32,134 nt of DNA, taken from the NCBI GenBank assembly GCA_964538485.1, contig CAZIHJ010000030.1, positions 1-32,134 on the forward strand, given 5' to 3'. Shown one piece after another: positions 8,226 to 16,082 of the stretch (within the stretch, counting starts at the first letter, position 1; each line of letters begins with the position of its first letter). Below the pieces are notes generated by a model. That model was not told where the DNA came from and ran no database searches. It saw only the letters and a program-made list of their open reading frames with translations. This stretch comes from JBJXHC01 sp964538485 (GTDB lineage Bacteria > Bacteroidota > Ignavibacteria > UBA10030 > UBA6906). The position numbers and the translations under genes were made by a program.

Positions 8226-8266
8226 CAACCCTAAAAGGACTAAAGTGCGGAAGAGGTGTAAACAAC

Positions 8267-8275
8267 TTATCAACA
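8267..8275 (+). promoter_or_regulatory. Near-consensus DnaA box TTATCAACA
   Basis: One mismatch to TTWTNCACA (position 6). It is preceded immediately by the second copy of GTAAACAAC, which supports it as part of the same array. Confidence 0.45.
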
Positions 8276-8368
8276 CAACTTCCGGGCGGCTTGTAGCTCA
8301 ATGATGATAATACAAGTCTGGCCTGTTCGCAAGCCTCTATCAAAGAAAATTTGTTGTGTCTCTGGCAA

Positions 8369-8376
8369 TATTTTTG
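8369..8376 (+). promoter_or_regulatory. Possible -7 element of the rpmH promoter (TATTTTTG)
   Basis: TATTTTTG fits the Bacteroidota-type -7 consensus TAnnTTTG, about 80 bp before rpmH. An upstream TTTG occurs at only 15 bp spacing, shorter than usual, and no good sigma70 pair is visible. Weak evidence, reported because this operon must have a promoter in the interval. Confidence 0.25.
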
Positions 8377-8455
8377 TAGCTTGGTTGTCACCCGATTAGT
8401 CCAAGCGGTGGAAACCCTTCCCGGCGAATTTACCCAATAGTAGGAGCGGACAAGA

Positions 8456-8602
8456 ATGAAACGCACATTTCAGCCTCACAACAGAAAACGTCGAAACACC
8501 CATGGCTTTCGTGCGAGAATGGCTACGAAAAATGGTCGCAATGTCCTTGCACGGAGGCGTGCCAAGGGCAGAAAGAAGCTGACCGTGAGCGACGAACGAT
8601 AA
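8456..8602 (+). CDS. rpmH: 50S ribosomal protein L34
   Basis: A 48-residue, highly basic ribosomal protein of the large subunit. It starts MKRTFQPHNRKRRN, continues HGFRARMATKNGR and ends in an Arg/Lys-rich stretch with KKLTVSDER, all diagnostic for L34. AGGAG lies nine bases upstream of the ATG. It is the first gene right of the origin and is followed after 22 bp by rnpA, the near-universal arrangement. Confidence 0.98.
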   Translation: MKRTFQPHNRKRRNTHGFRARMATKNGRNVLARRRAKGRKKLTVSDER

Positions 8603-8624
8603 TCCCAACGCAGTTGACGACGAT

Positions 8625-9002
8625 GTGAGAGCAGTTCAAACTCTTCGTGGATCGAAGGCATACCGGGGGTTGTTCCTTTCGGGTAAACGTGTAGATGGCC
8701 GTTACATTCGATGTTATTATACAAAGCACGGCGAGGGCAGAGTCGGGGTTACCGTAGGCGTTGCAATTCTTGCAAGAGGTCTGAATGCAGTGCAAAGAAA
8801 TCGCCTGAAGAGACGTATGCGTGAAGCGATACGCAGAGAGTATCAGCGGCTGAGTCAACTCACCTCGCTCCAGAAATCCGGCCTTCACCTTCTCCTCGCC
8901 TACCGTGGTATTCGTGCTGTGGATGCAGAAAGAGTTACGTTCCGGATGATTCATAGTGATGTTATTGCGCTCTGCAAGGAAATTGAGACGCGTTTGTCAT
9001 GA
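8625..9002 (+). CDS. rnpA: Ribonuclease P protein component
   Basis: The protein subunit of RNase P, which assists the catalytic RNA in removing 5' leaders from pre-tRNAs. The signature RNRLKRRMRE is at residues 58-67 of 125. The start used is GTG at 8625, which has no clear Shine-Dalgarno site; an ATG two bases earlier is in another frame and is followed at once by a stop, so initiation may depend on coupling to rpmH. The stop overlaps the yidD start (ATGA). Confidence 0.95.
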   Translation: MRAVQTLRGSKAYRGLFLSGKRVDGRYIRCYYTKHGEGRVGVTVGVAILARGLNAVQRNRLKRRMREAIRREYQRLSQLTSLQKSGLHLLLAYRGIRAVDAERVTFRMIHSDVIALCKEIETRLS

Positions 9003-9208
9003 CGGTATTTTTCATTCTGCTTGTTCGTACATACCAGGGAATTATCTCCCCACTTCTACCTCCCGCCACCTGTAGATTTCACCCATCGTGTTCACAATAT
9101 GCAATAGATGCGTTACGGAAATATGGAGTTCTCGCTGGCGGTCTACGCTCCATCCGCCGCATCGCGCGGTGTCACCCATTCCACCCGGGTGGCTACGATC
9201 CCGCCTAA
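8999..9208 (+). CDS. yidD: Membrane protein insertion efficiency factor YidD
   Basis: A small protein of 69 aa that sits at the inner membrane and aids YidC-dependent insertion. The family core is clear: an amphipathic N-terminus, then CRFHPSCSQYAIDALRKYG (about 25-43) and RCHPFHPGGYDPA at the C-terminus (57-69). It overlaps rnpA by four bases and precedes yidC by 42 bp, the standard order. Confidence 0.95.
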   Translation: MTVFFILLVRTYQGIISPLLPPATCRFHPSCSQYAIDALRKYGVLAGGLRSIRRIARCHPFHPGGYDPA

Positions 9209-9250
9209 CGCCGTCGGACTTTAATCAATTGGTCAGGAGAGTCATCGTAC

Positions 9251-11041
9251 ATGGATAAGCAGGCAACACTTGGTTTTGTTCTCATCGGTATTGTTCTCAT
9301 TGCATGGATGTGGATACAAGCCCCCCCACCATCGCCGCCGCCAATCCGGTCGGCAGATGGCCCTGGAGTCGCATCAAAGTCCGACTCCATAACGCGGACC
9401 GAACGAGCACCCACGGCTGTCCCTCCACAATTACCGGATTCGACCGGAACATTTTTTTCTCATCTGGCCGGGGGACAAGCAAAAACACTTGTCATCAAGA
9501 CGGACCTCTACACAGCGGAGGTGTCAACCCGTGGAGGGCTCATCAGGAAGTGGAATCTTGCAAAGTATTTTACATGGGATAAGCACCCGGTAAACATTGT
9601 TGACTATGAGCACGGAGGTGACTTCAGTTTGTTGTTTACCTCGGCGGACGGGAAACTGATCAATACAAGAAACCTGTCATTCACGGGTGATTTTGCGTCC
9701 GGTCAGTCAGTCGTATTGAAAGACAATGAATCACACACCGTCGAATTACGTCTTCAGATAGGTACGCAAAAATCCATCGTGAAGCAGCTGACATTCACCA
9801 ACGGCAAGTACTCCTTTGAGGCGACGTATCAATTCCAGAATGTTGCTGATGTGATAGCCAATTACGAGTATCAGGTTGTGTGGGAAACAGGTTTGCGTTA
9901 TGCGGAGCACAATAGCGTCGACGAGTCAAATTTTTCCAAGGCGTTTGTATACTCGGGCAAAGAGCTCGCCGAGATCGATGCCGCCGACGTTGCGGAACAG
10001 CCAACCCGCGATTTCAACGGAACCACGGACTGGGTGGCGGCACGGAACAAGTACTTTGCAGTCGTGATGATACCGCAAGAAAACAAAAGCCAGGGAGCGT
10101 TTCTCGGTGGCAAGAGAGAAAACAGGCCGGATCAGGGGGTAACGGAATCGTATTCGCTCGCGCTGAAAATGCCCCTTCGTAATCCGACATCTGAATCGGC
10201 CCGCTTCACTGTATACCTGGGCCCGCTTGATTTCGACGTGCTCCAATCCTACGGGAAAGACGTCGACGAGATCATGAGTCTCGGCGCGGCCTGGATTATT
10301 CGCCCGATCTCAGAGTACATCATGTTGCCACTCTTCAGCTTCCTCCGCTGGCTCATCCCGAATTTTGGAGTGGTGATTATTGTCTTCTCCATTATTATCA
10401 AGATTCTGCTTCATCCGCTGACAAAAACAAGCATGAAGTCCATGAAGCAAATGCAGGCCCTGCAGCCCCTCATGACGGAGATTCGTGAGAAGCACAAAGA
10501 CGATCCGCAGAAGATGAATCATCAGATAATGAATTTGTACAAAGAGTATGGCGTGAACCCCGCGTCAGGATGCCTTCCGCTCCTGTTGCAAATGCCTATC
10601 CTGTTTGCTCTGTATTCAGTGTTTAGCTCATCCATTGAACTGCGCCAGGCGGGCTTTGTCTGGTGGATCAATGATCTTTCCATTCCCGACGAGATCATCA
10701 AGTTGCCGTTTACAATTCCACTGTTCGGCATCACGAGCCTTTCGGGCCTTGCCCTGGCGATGGGTGTAACGATGTTCATTCAGCAGAAAATGACCGTAAC
10801 CGATCCGCGACAAAAAGCCATGGTGTGGATGATGCCGGTGATGATGACTCTGCTGTTCAATAGTTTCCCATCGGGCCTCAATCTTTACTACTTCGTGTTC
10901 AATATTCTCTCCATAGCACAGCAAACGTTGGTCAACAAGAAGCACGACAATGAACCGCTCCGCAAGGTAGACCCAAAGAAACGAGCTGGCGGAATCATGG
11001 CTCGGCTCACGAGAGATCTTCCGAAACTCAATAAACACTAA
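9251..11041 (+). CDS. yidC: Membrane protein insertase YidC
   Basis: Inner membrane insertase and chaperone of 596 aa, of the Gram-negative type. An N-terminal membrane segment (about 7-24) is followed by a proline-rich linker (PPPSPPP) and a large periplasmic beta domain (about 65-340). The conserved insertase domain (about 345-575) begins at GAAWIIRPISEYIMLP and contains HPLTKTSMKSMKQMQALQP and GCLPLLLQMPILFALY. At the position of the functional E. coli Arg366, five residues before PLT, this protein has Lys384, a conservative change I associate with Bacteroidota-like YidC. The C-terminal tail is basic, suited to ribosome contact. A strong terminator follows 10 bp after the stop. Confidence 0.97.
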   Translation: MDKQATLGFVLIGIVLIAWMWIQAPPPSPPPIRSADGPGVASKSDSITRTERAPTAVPPQLPDSTGTFFSHLAGGQAKTLVIKTDLYTAEVSTRGGLIRKWNLAKYFTWDKHPVNIVDYEHGGDFSLLFTSADGKLINTRNLSFTGDFASGQSVVLKDNESHTVELRLQIGTQKSIVKQLTFTNGKYSFEATYQFQNVADVIANYEYQVVWETGLRYAEHNSVDESNFSKAFVYSGKELAEIDAADVAEQPTRDFNGTTDWVAARNKYFAVVMIPQENKSQGAFLGGKRENRPDQGVTESYSLALKMPLRNPTSESARFTVYLGPLDFDVLQSYGKDVDEIMSLGAAWIIRPISEYIMLPLFSFLRWLIPNFGVVIIVFSIIIKILLHPLTKTSMKSMKQMQALQPLMTEIREKHKDDPQKMNHQIMNLYKEYGVNPASGCLPLLLQMPILFALYSVFSSSIELRQAGFVWWINDLSIPDEIIKLPFTIPLFGITSLSGLALAMGVTMFIQQKMTVTDPRQKAMVWMMPVMMTLLFNSFPSGLNLYYFVFNILSIAQQTLVNKKHDNEPLRKVDPKKRAGGIMARLTRDLPKLNKH

Positions 11042-11050
11042 ACGCCGACG

Positions 11051-11082
11051 AGGCCCGTGAATGAACGGGCCTTTTTATTTTT
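11051..11082 (+). terminator. Rho-independent terminator after yidC
   Basis: A perfect 8-bp stem AGGCCCGT/ACGGGCCT (arms 11051-11058 and 11065-11072, six-base loop) is followed by TTTTTATTTTT. It ends the rpmH-rnpA-yidD-yidC transcript. Confidence 0.9.
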
Positions 11083-11107
11083 CCGGCAGAACCTGCGTTG
11101 CGTGTCA

Positions 11108-11132
11108 AAGAGGAAATGTGTAATTTCCTCTT
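11108..11132 (+). repeat. Perfect 10-bp inverted repeat abutting the mnmE start codon
   Basis: Arms AAGAGGAAAT (11108-11117) and ATTTCCTCTT (11123-11132) with loop GTGTA end on the base just before the mnmE ATG. As RNA it would bury the only purine-rich, Shine-Dalgarno-like stretch in the leader. As DNA it could be an operator: TGTAAT at 11119-11124 resembles a -10 element and would give a nearly leaderless transcript. No T-run follows, so it is not a terminator. Confidence 0.7.
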
Positions 11133-12494
11133 ATGAAACTGCGGGGCGACGACACAATTGCTGCCATAGCAACGGCTATGGGTGAAGGGGCAATTTCGAT
11201 TGTGCGTGTCAGCGGCCCCCGTTCAATCCCCATTGTTGATTCCATTTTTCGCTCAAAGAACCCGCTGACTCAAGCAAAGGGCTACACAATTCATTTGGGT
11301 GGCCTTGTTTCCCCGTCTGGCTCACTGATTGATCAGGTTCTGGTTTCAGTATTCCGCTCCCCTCATTCCTACACAGGCGAAGACGCAATAGAAATAAGTT
11401 CACATGGAGGCATATTGGTTGTCAGGAGTGTTCTTGCTGCAGTTCTGGCCTCTGGCGCCAGACAAGCAGACCCGGGCGAGTTTACCAAGCGGGCATTTCT
11501 TAATGGCAAGATTGATCTTGCGCAGGCAGAGGCGGTTGCTGGCCTAATAGCCGCAAAGAGTGAAAAAGCTGCAATTGCTTCTTTGGACCAATTGCAGGGA
11601 AAACTAAGTCGTGAAATACACTCACTGAGAAGTGCGCTCCAGGATATATGTTCGTTATTGGAACTTCAGTTGGATTTCATAGATGAAGGAATCGAAATCG
11701 CTCCAAGAGATGTAGTACTTGAAAAAATAAGTAGAATCGAGAAGAGAATAGAAAACCTCCTCGCATCACACGCAAAAGGCAGAATAATAAGAGAAGGCGC
11801 GTCCATTGCAATTGTTGGGAAGCCCAATGCGGGCAAATCGAGTGTTTTCAACGCGCTTCTTAATGCAGACAGATCCATAGTTAACCATAATCCTGGAACA
11901 ACAAGGGACACCATCGAAGAATCAGTTCAGATCGGTGGAATGCTGTTCAAGTTGATTGATACCGCAGGTATTCGTGATTCTCTGGATCCGATTGAATCTG
12001 AGGGAATCAGAAGAACAAGAAGTTCAGTGGAATTGGCAGACGCCACACTCCTGATCCTTGATGCGACCGATGAAAATAACCATAGCATACTCGATTCGAT
12101 ATCGAAAACCGCAAAACCAGCGATCATAGCAATTAATAAGATCGATTTGAGAATCCCGGAATTCCAGGACCAGGTGAAACCCAGACCAGTCTTGGTATCC
12201 GCGAGAACTGGTCAAGGGATAGAGGATCTCAGAAACTCCATTCAATTCGCCTTTGAATCGACCGATCCACATGTCGATGGTTTTCAGATTACATCAATTA
12301 GACACGCGGAACTTCTGTCTCAAGCGCTTGAATCTCTGAGGTCGGCGCGTATAGCGGTTGCGCAGCGGTTAACTGGCGACATTATATCAATTGATCTGAG
12401 AGCCTCAATTGGCTACATCGGTGAAATTGTTGGAGAAGTGACAACAGACGATATTCTCAACAGCATATTTGAATCATTTTGTATTGGGAAGTAG
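11133..12494 (+). CDS. mnmE: tRNA modification GTPase MnmE
   Basis: With MnmG, this GTPase modifies uridine 34 of certain tRNAs (5-carboxymethylaminomethyl group), using a folate carbon unit. The N-terminal folate-binding domain runs to about residue 115, with helical segments on either side of the G domain. The G domain carries GKPNAGKS at 229-236, TTRDT at 256-260, DTAG at 276-279 and NKID at 335-338. The terminal FCIGK (449-453) includes the conserved Cys. Length 453 matches the family. Of 30 Arg codons, 20 are AGA/AGG by my count, unlike the CGN-rich dcw genes. It is followed after six bases by mnmG. Confidence 0.97.
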   Translation: MKLRGDDTIAAIATAMGEGAISIVRVSGPRSIPIVDSIFRSKNPLTQAKGYTIHLGGLVSPSGSLIDQVLVSVFRSPHSYTGEDAIEISSHGGILVVRSVLAAVLASGARQADPGEFTKRAFLNGKIDLAQAEAVAGLIAAKSEKAAIASLDQLQGKLSREIHSLRSALQDICSLLELQLDFIDEGIEIAPRDVVLEKISRIEKRIENLLASHAKGRIIREGASIAIVGKPNAGKSSVFNALLNADRSIVNHNPGTTRDTIEESVQIGGMLFKLIDTAGIRDSLDPIESEGIRRTRSSVELADATLLILDATDENNHSILDSISKTAKPAIIAINKIDLRIPEFQDQVKPRPVLVSARTGQGIEDLRNSIQFAFESTDPHVDGFQITSIRHAELLSQALESLRSARIAVAQRLTGDIISIDLRASIGYIGEIVGEVTTDDILNSIFESFCIGK

Positions 12495-12508
12495 TTTCAC
12501 GTGCAACG
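12493..12508. promoter_or_regulatory. parS-like site overlapping the mnmG start
   Basis: AGTTTCACGTGCAACG matches the parS consensus TGTTTCACGTGAAACA at 13 of 16 positions, including the whole TTTCACGTG core. The GTG start codon of mnmG is the right half of CACGTG. parS sites bind ParB and cluster near origins; this one lies about 4.4 kb from the DnaA boxes. No parA or parB gene is present in the window. Confidence 0.45.
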
Positions 12509-14402
12509 CAAATCAAGAAATAGCTATGATGTTATTGTGGTCGGTGGAGGCCATGCTGGGATAGAGGCCTCTATCGCTTCGGCAAGAATTGGCTGTTCTA
12601 CCGCCCTACTAACAATGGACATTAATGCTATTGGAAGAATGTCCTGCAATCCAGCAATAGGTGGCTCAGCAAAAGGCCATTTGGTCCGCGAAATAGATGC
12701 TCTTGGTGGCGAGATGGGCAAGTTAGCAGACGCGACCGGAATACACTTCCAGATGCTAAACAGATCAAAGGGGCCAGCGATATGGTCTCCGAGATGTCAA
12801 AGCGATCGTGATTGGTATAGCCGGGAAGCAAAAAGAAGAATTCTTGGGCAACAAAATCTAGAGGTGATAGCAGACAGTGTCGATAGCATTATTACAAGCA
12901 ATCGCTCGATTTGTGGTATCTTATCTGGTAATGGCGACACCTATACCTGTAAGTCACTGGTTGTCTGTAGTGGTACCTTCTTGGGTGGCATTATGCACAC
13001 AGGGTCTAGGACCGTTCAAGGAGGACGTTTTTCAGAACCGGCCTCAAACGTGCTTTCTGCGGCCCTGGCTGCTCTAGGATTGAAACTAGGACGACTTAAG
13101 ACCGGAACCCCACCGAGAGTGGACCTCCTTTCCATTGACTTTGCGCAGACCCAGGAACAACTTCCAGAGGAAAACCCTCAACCCTTTTCATTCCAAAACG
13201 AGAGAATATCAAACACCCAAATTCCAATGTTCCTCACACACACGAACCCTGAAACTCATGAGATTCTCAGAAGTGGATTTCATGATTCTCCAATGTTCAC
13301 AGGAAGGATAAGAGGCGTCGGTCCAAGATACTGTCCCTCCATAGAGGACAAAGTTAACAGGTTCGCCGATAAGGAGCGGCATCAGATATATCTAGAACCG
13401 GAGGGTTACGAGTCTAGAATTGTTTATGTGAATGGTTTTTCAACCAGCTTACCGCACAACGTCCAAGAAAAGGCAATAAGAACAATACCTGGGCTTTCAA
13501 AAGTATCAATGATTCGACCCGGGTATGCAGTGGAGTACGATTTTGTGCCGCCACACCAGCTTTTTCATTCCCTTGAAACAAAGAAGATTGCGGGCCTATT
13601 TCTTGCCGGCCAAATAAACGGCACAAGCGGTTATGAGGAGGCCGCTGCCCAAGGTTTGGTTGCCGGTATAAACGCAGCCAGGAAATGCACCGGCGAGGAA
13701 GAGTTCGTAATGAGCCGAAGCCAATCCTATATTGGGGTCATGATTGACGACCTCATAAACAAGGGTACAGAGGAGCCGTACAGGATTTTTACATCGAGGG
13801 CAGAGTATAGGCTTCTGTTGCGTCAGGACAATGCTGATTCGAGGCTAATGAGGCTGGGAAACAGTATTGGTCTTATCGATGATTCGCTAGTGCAGGAACT
13901 CGACAGGAAAGAAAGCGCGGTGGAATTCTCAATGTCAGATCTTGAGAAGAGATCCGCTTCGTTAGCAGACACAAACAAGCTTTTGACAAGACTGGGTCAG
14001 CAAGAGATATTGGAACCGGTGAGTTTTGCACAGTTGCTCCGCAGGCCAGAAGTCTCGATTGATCATCTCCTCACCGGGTTTGACGTTGGGGACAGTCTGA
14101 GAGCGGCACTCTCCTTGAAGCAGGTAAGAGAAAGAGTCGAAATTGAGATCAAGTATGATGGTTATATAAGAAGGCAGAAAGACCAAATACTGCTATTTGC
14201 TAAGAGTGAATCAATGCGAATTCCAGACCAATTTAGCTTTGAAAAAGTAAACTCACTGAGTACGGAGGGCAGAGAGAAGCTGCAGATGGTACAGCCAACG
14301 ACGATAGGCCAAGCATCCAGAATCAGTGGAGTTACCATTTCTGATGTATCACAACTCATGGTTGCTGTAAGAAACCACGTTCCACGTGAAAGCAAGCAAT
14401 GA
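12501..14402 (+). CDS. mnmG: tRNA uridine-5-carboxymethylaminomethyl modification enzyme MnmG (GidA)
   Basis: The FAD-dependent partner of MnmE in tRNA wobble uridine modification, 633 aa. The FAD-binding Rossmann motif VVGGGHAGIEA starts at residue 13. MSCNPAIGG carries a conserved Cys at 49, and RYCPSIEDK carries the second at 278, equivalent to the E. coli active-site pair. Further conserved blocks are GLFLAGQINGTSGYEEAAAQ and SRAEYRLLLRQDNADSRL. The start is GTG, six bases after the mnmE stop, with GGGAAG upstream. Its last bases overlap the rsmG start (ATGA). Arg codons are dominated by AGA/AGG. Confidence 0.98.
   Translation: MQRKSRNSYDVIVVGGGHAGIEASIASARIGCSTALLTMDINAIGRMSCNPAIGGSAKGHLVREIDALGGEMGKLADATGIHFQMLNRSKGPAIWSPRCQSDRDWYSREAKRRILGQQNLEVIADSVDSIITSNRSICGILSGNGDTYTCKSLVVCSGTFLGGIMHTGSRTVQGGRFSEPASNVLSAALAALGLKLGRLKTGTPPRVDLLSIDFAQTQEQLPEENPQPFSFQNERISNTQIPMFLTHTNPETHEILRSGFHDSPMFTGRIRGVGPRYCPSIEDKVNRFADKERHQIYLEPEGYESRIVYVNGFSTSLPHNVQEKAIRTIPGLSKVSMIRPGYAVEYDFVPPHQLFHSLETKKIAGLFLAGQINGTSGYEEAAAQGLVAGINAARKCTGEEEFVMSRSQSYIGVMIDDLINKGTEEPYRIFTSRAEYRLLLRQDNADSRLMRLGNSIGLIDDSLVQELDRKESAVEFSMSDLEKRSASLADTNKLLTRLGQQEILEPVSFAQLLRRPEVSIDHLLTGFDVGDSLRAALSLKQVRERVEIEIKYDGYIRRQKDQILLFAKSESMRIPDQFSFEKVNSLSTEGREKLQMVQPTTIGQASRISGVTISDVSQLMVAVRNHVPRESKQ
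14378..14393. promoter_or_regulatory. parS-like site at the 3' end of mnmG
   Basis: CGTTCCACGTGAAAGC matches TGTTNCACGTGAAACA at 13 of 16 positions, with the CCACGTGAAA core intact. It lies inside the last codons of mnmG, 1.9 kb from the first parS-like site and just before the rsmG start. Confidence 0.45.
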
Positions 14403-15106
14403 CCATTGAAGATGTTGTGCAAGTTCTTGAATCGAACGAACTGCAACCAGACGATCAACAGATATCCTCACTAAGAGAATACGTTGTAGCGTTAAAGGAA
14501 TGGAACTCGAAAATAAATCTAATCTCACGTACAGATATAGAGAACGTTTGGTCAGCCCACATACTTCATTCATTGTCATTGATTTTGGAGGTCGACATAC
14601 CGGCTGGATGTAGAATCCTCGACATAGGTACGGGAGGCGGTTTGCCGGGCATTCCACTTGCGATAATGAGGCCGGATATCGAATTCGTTCTGCTCGACTC
14701 TATTCAGAAGAAGGTGCTGGCTGTTTCTGATATGATTTCGAGAATCCCAATTTCAAACGTCTCCACAGTCCGTGGCAGGACCGAGGAGCTCAAGAATGAT
14801 GCAAGGTTTTCCAGGTCTTTTGATGTTGCAGTAGCGAGGGCCGTTGCTCCGCTGGATCAACTTGTTGTGTGGGCCAAACCATTCTTGAGGAGTTCTTCCA
14901 TGTCTATGGTATTGAGAAGATCCGGAACGACAGAGAGACTCCCGGCAATACTAGCGCTCAAAGGAGGAGACTTGAATGGGGAGATCGAAGTAGTGAAAAC
15001 AAAGCACAGAACAAGCGTGAAACTTATCAATTTATCATTCAAGGGAATCCATGAAGCTGGGCTAGATGATAAGAGAATCGTATATACTAATTTATATCCG
15101 CTATGA
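14399..15106 (+). CDS. rsmG: 16S rRNA (guanine527-N7)-methyltransferase RsmG (GidB)
   Basis: Methylates G527 of 16S rRNA at N7 using S-adenosylmethionine; in many bacteria its loss gives low-level streptomycin resistance. The protein has 235 aa. The family entry motif NLISR is at 40-44 and HILHSL at 54-59. The SAM-binding motif DIGTGGGLPGIP lies at 75-86, followed by the acidic LLDS at about 97-100 and ARAVAPL near 140. It overlaps mnmG by four bases upstream and murQ by four bases downstream, so translation of the three is probably coupled. Confidence 0.96.
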   Translation: MTIEDVVQVLESNELQPDDQQISSLREYVVALKEWNSKINLISRTDIENVWSAHILHSLSLILEVDIPAGCRILDIGTGGGLPGIPLAIMRPDIEFVLLDSIQKKVLAVSDMISRIPISNVSTVRGRTEELKNDARFSRSFDVAVARAVAPLDQLVVWAKPFLRSSSMSMVLRRSGTTERLPAILALKGGDLNGEIEVVKTKHRTSVKLINLSFKGIHEAGLDDKRIVYTNLYPL

Positions 15107-16017
15107 ATAGTAACAAGAAGACCTTCGATCAAATCTCAGCTCTGCTAACAGAGCAGTCAAATCAAGCCACAAAAGAAATAGACTCGCTTCCAACATCGTC
15201 CATTCTGCGAATGATAAATGGCGAAGACAAGAGAGTTGCGCATGCAGTCGAGCATGAAATTCCTTACATCGTCCGAGCTGTTGATTTCGTTGTCGAATCT
15301 CTCAAAGGTGATGGTAGACTGATCTATGTTGGTGCAGGAACGAGTGGCAGACTGGGTGTCCTGGATGCGGCGGAATGCCCACCAACGTTTGGTTCGTCAC
15401 CAGATCGTATCGTTGGCATAATTGCAGGCGGTGAGGCAGCAATGTTCCGATCACAGGAGGGAGCGGAAGACAGATCCGGCCGCGCAGTCGCTGACCTTAC
15501 AGCACTGCATCTTGATAATCGCGACGTTGTTTGTGGAATTGCTGCAAGCAGGCGCACGCCCTATGTTGTCAGCGCGATCAATTACGCAAGGATGGTTGGA
15601 GCAAAGACAATCTACATAACGACGAACCCGAGAACCGAATTCGATCTTGACGTTGATGTAGCAATCTGCCCGGAAGTTGGGCCGGAAGCGATCATGGGTT
15701 CCACCAGAATGAAATCAGGCACAGCACAAAAACTGGTACTCAATATGATCACCACAACCGCGATGATCAAGCTCGGTAAGGTGTTTGAGAACATGATGGT
15801 CGACCTGCAGTTAACAAACAGAAAACTGGAAGAACGCGCCAGGCGTATCGTGATGCTCGCAACCGGGGTGAGCTATGAAGAGGCAGACCGTGTCCTTGCG
15901 GGCGCGAACGGTCATGTGAAGAAAGCCATCGTGATGATCAATCGGGATGTAGACGCGACGACAGCCGGAAAGTTATTGCAGGAGTCCGGCGGTTTTGTTC
16001 GTCGTGCAATGAAGTAG
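15103..16017 (+). CDS. murQ: N-acetylmuramic acid 6-phosphate etherase MurQ
   Basis: Splits the lactyl ether of MurNAc-6-phosphate to give GlcNAc-6-phosphate and lactate, so that wall material can be recycled. The SIS sugar-phosphate domain is seen as VGAGTSGRLG (76-85) and GSTRMKSGTAQK. The catalytic acid in DAAECPPTF is Glu91, and GAED carries Glu122; both sit eight residues after the E. coli pair Glu83/Glu114. Length 304 fits. The start overlaps the rsmG stop (ATGA), so this recycling enzyme is coupled to translation genes rather than to anmK or a MurNAc transporter. Arg codons are mixed, 11 AGA/AGG of 23. Confidence 0.96.
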   Translation: MNSNKKTFDQISALLTEQSNQATKEIDSLPTSSILRMINGEDKRVAHAVEHEIPYIVRAVDFVVESLKGDGRLIYVGAGTSGRLGVLDAAECPPTFGSSPDRIVGIIAGGEAAMFRSQEGAEDRSGRAVADLTALHLDNRDVVCGIAASRRTPYVVSAINYARMVGAKTIYITTNPRTEFDLDVDVAICPEVGPEAIMGSTRMKSGTAQKLVLNMITTTAMIKLGKVFENMMVDLQLTNRKLEERARRIVMLATGVSYEEADRVLAGANGHVKKAIVMINRDVDATTAGKLLQESGGFVRRAMK

Positions 16018-16041
16018 AAGACGCCGAAGAGAATTATAGTA

Positions 16042-16082
16042 GCCCTCTGCTGTTCACGTTTAGATACGGACAGCAGGAGGGC
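16042..16082 (+). repeat. Stem-loop between murQ and mfd
   Basis: Arms GCCCTCTGCTGT (16042-16053) and ACAGCAGGAGGGC (16070-16082) pair along 12 bp with a single bulged G around a 16-base loop. No T-run follows, so a classic terminator is unlikely. The right arm contains AGGAGG, too far (about 24 nt) from the mfd ATG to serve it directly. Confidence 0.65.

Larger units (their letters stand above)
8010..8455. other. oriC: Probable chromosomal origin region (oriC), dnaA-rpmH intergenic
   Basis: This 446 bp non-coding segment lies between the diverging dnaA and rpmH genes. It holds three perfect DnaA boxes in the same orientation (8077, 8095, 8217), one near match (8267), and a 9-bp direct repeat GTAAACAAC (8105-8113 and 8258-8266) that lies next to a box each time. 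All recognisable genes to the left are on the minus strand and all to the right on the plus strand, as expected where replication starts. No convincing ORF lies here. The exact unwinding site is not resolved and may lie in the dnaN-dnaA gap. Confidence 0.75.

Noticed and set aside
8300..8312. ATGATGATAAT as a DnaA-trio array
   Set aside because: The triplets do not keep the required order on either strand and do not adjoin a DnaA box.
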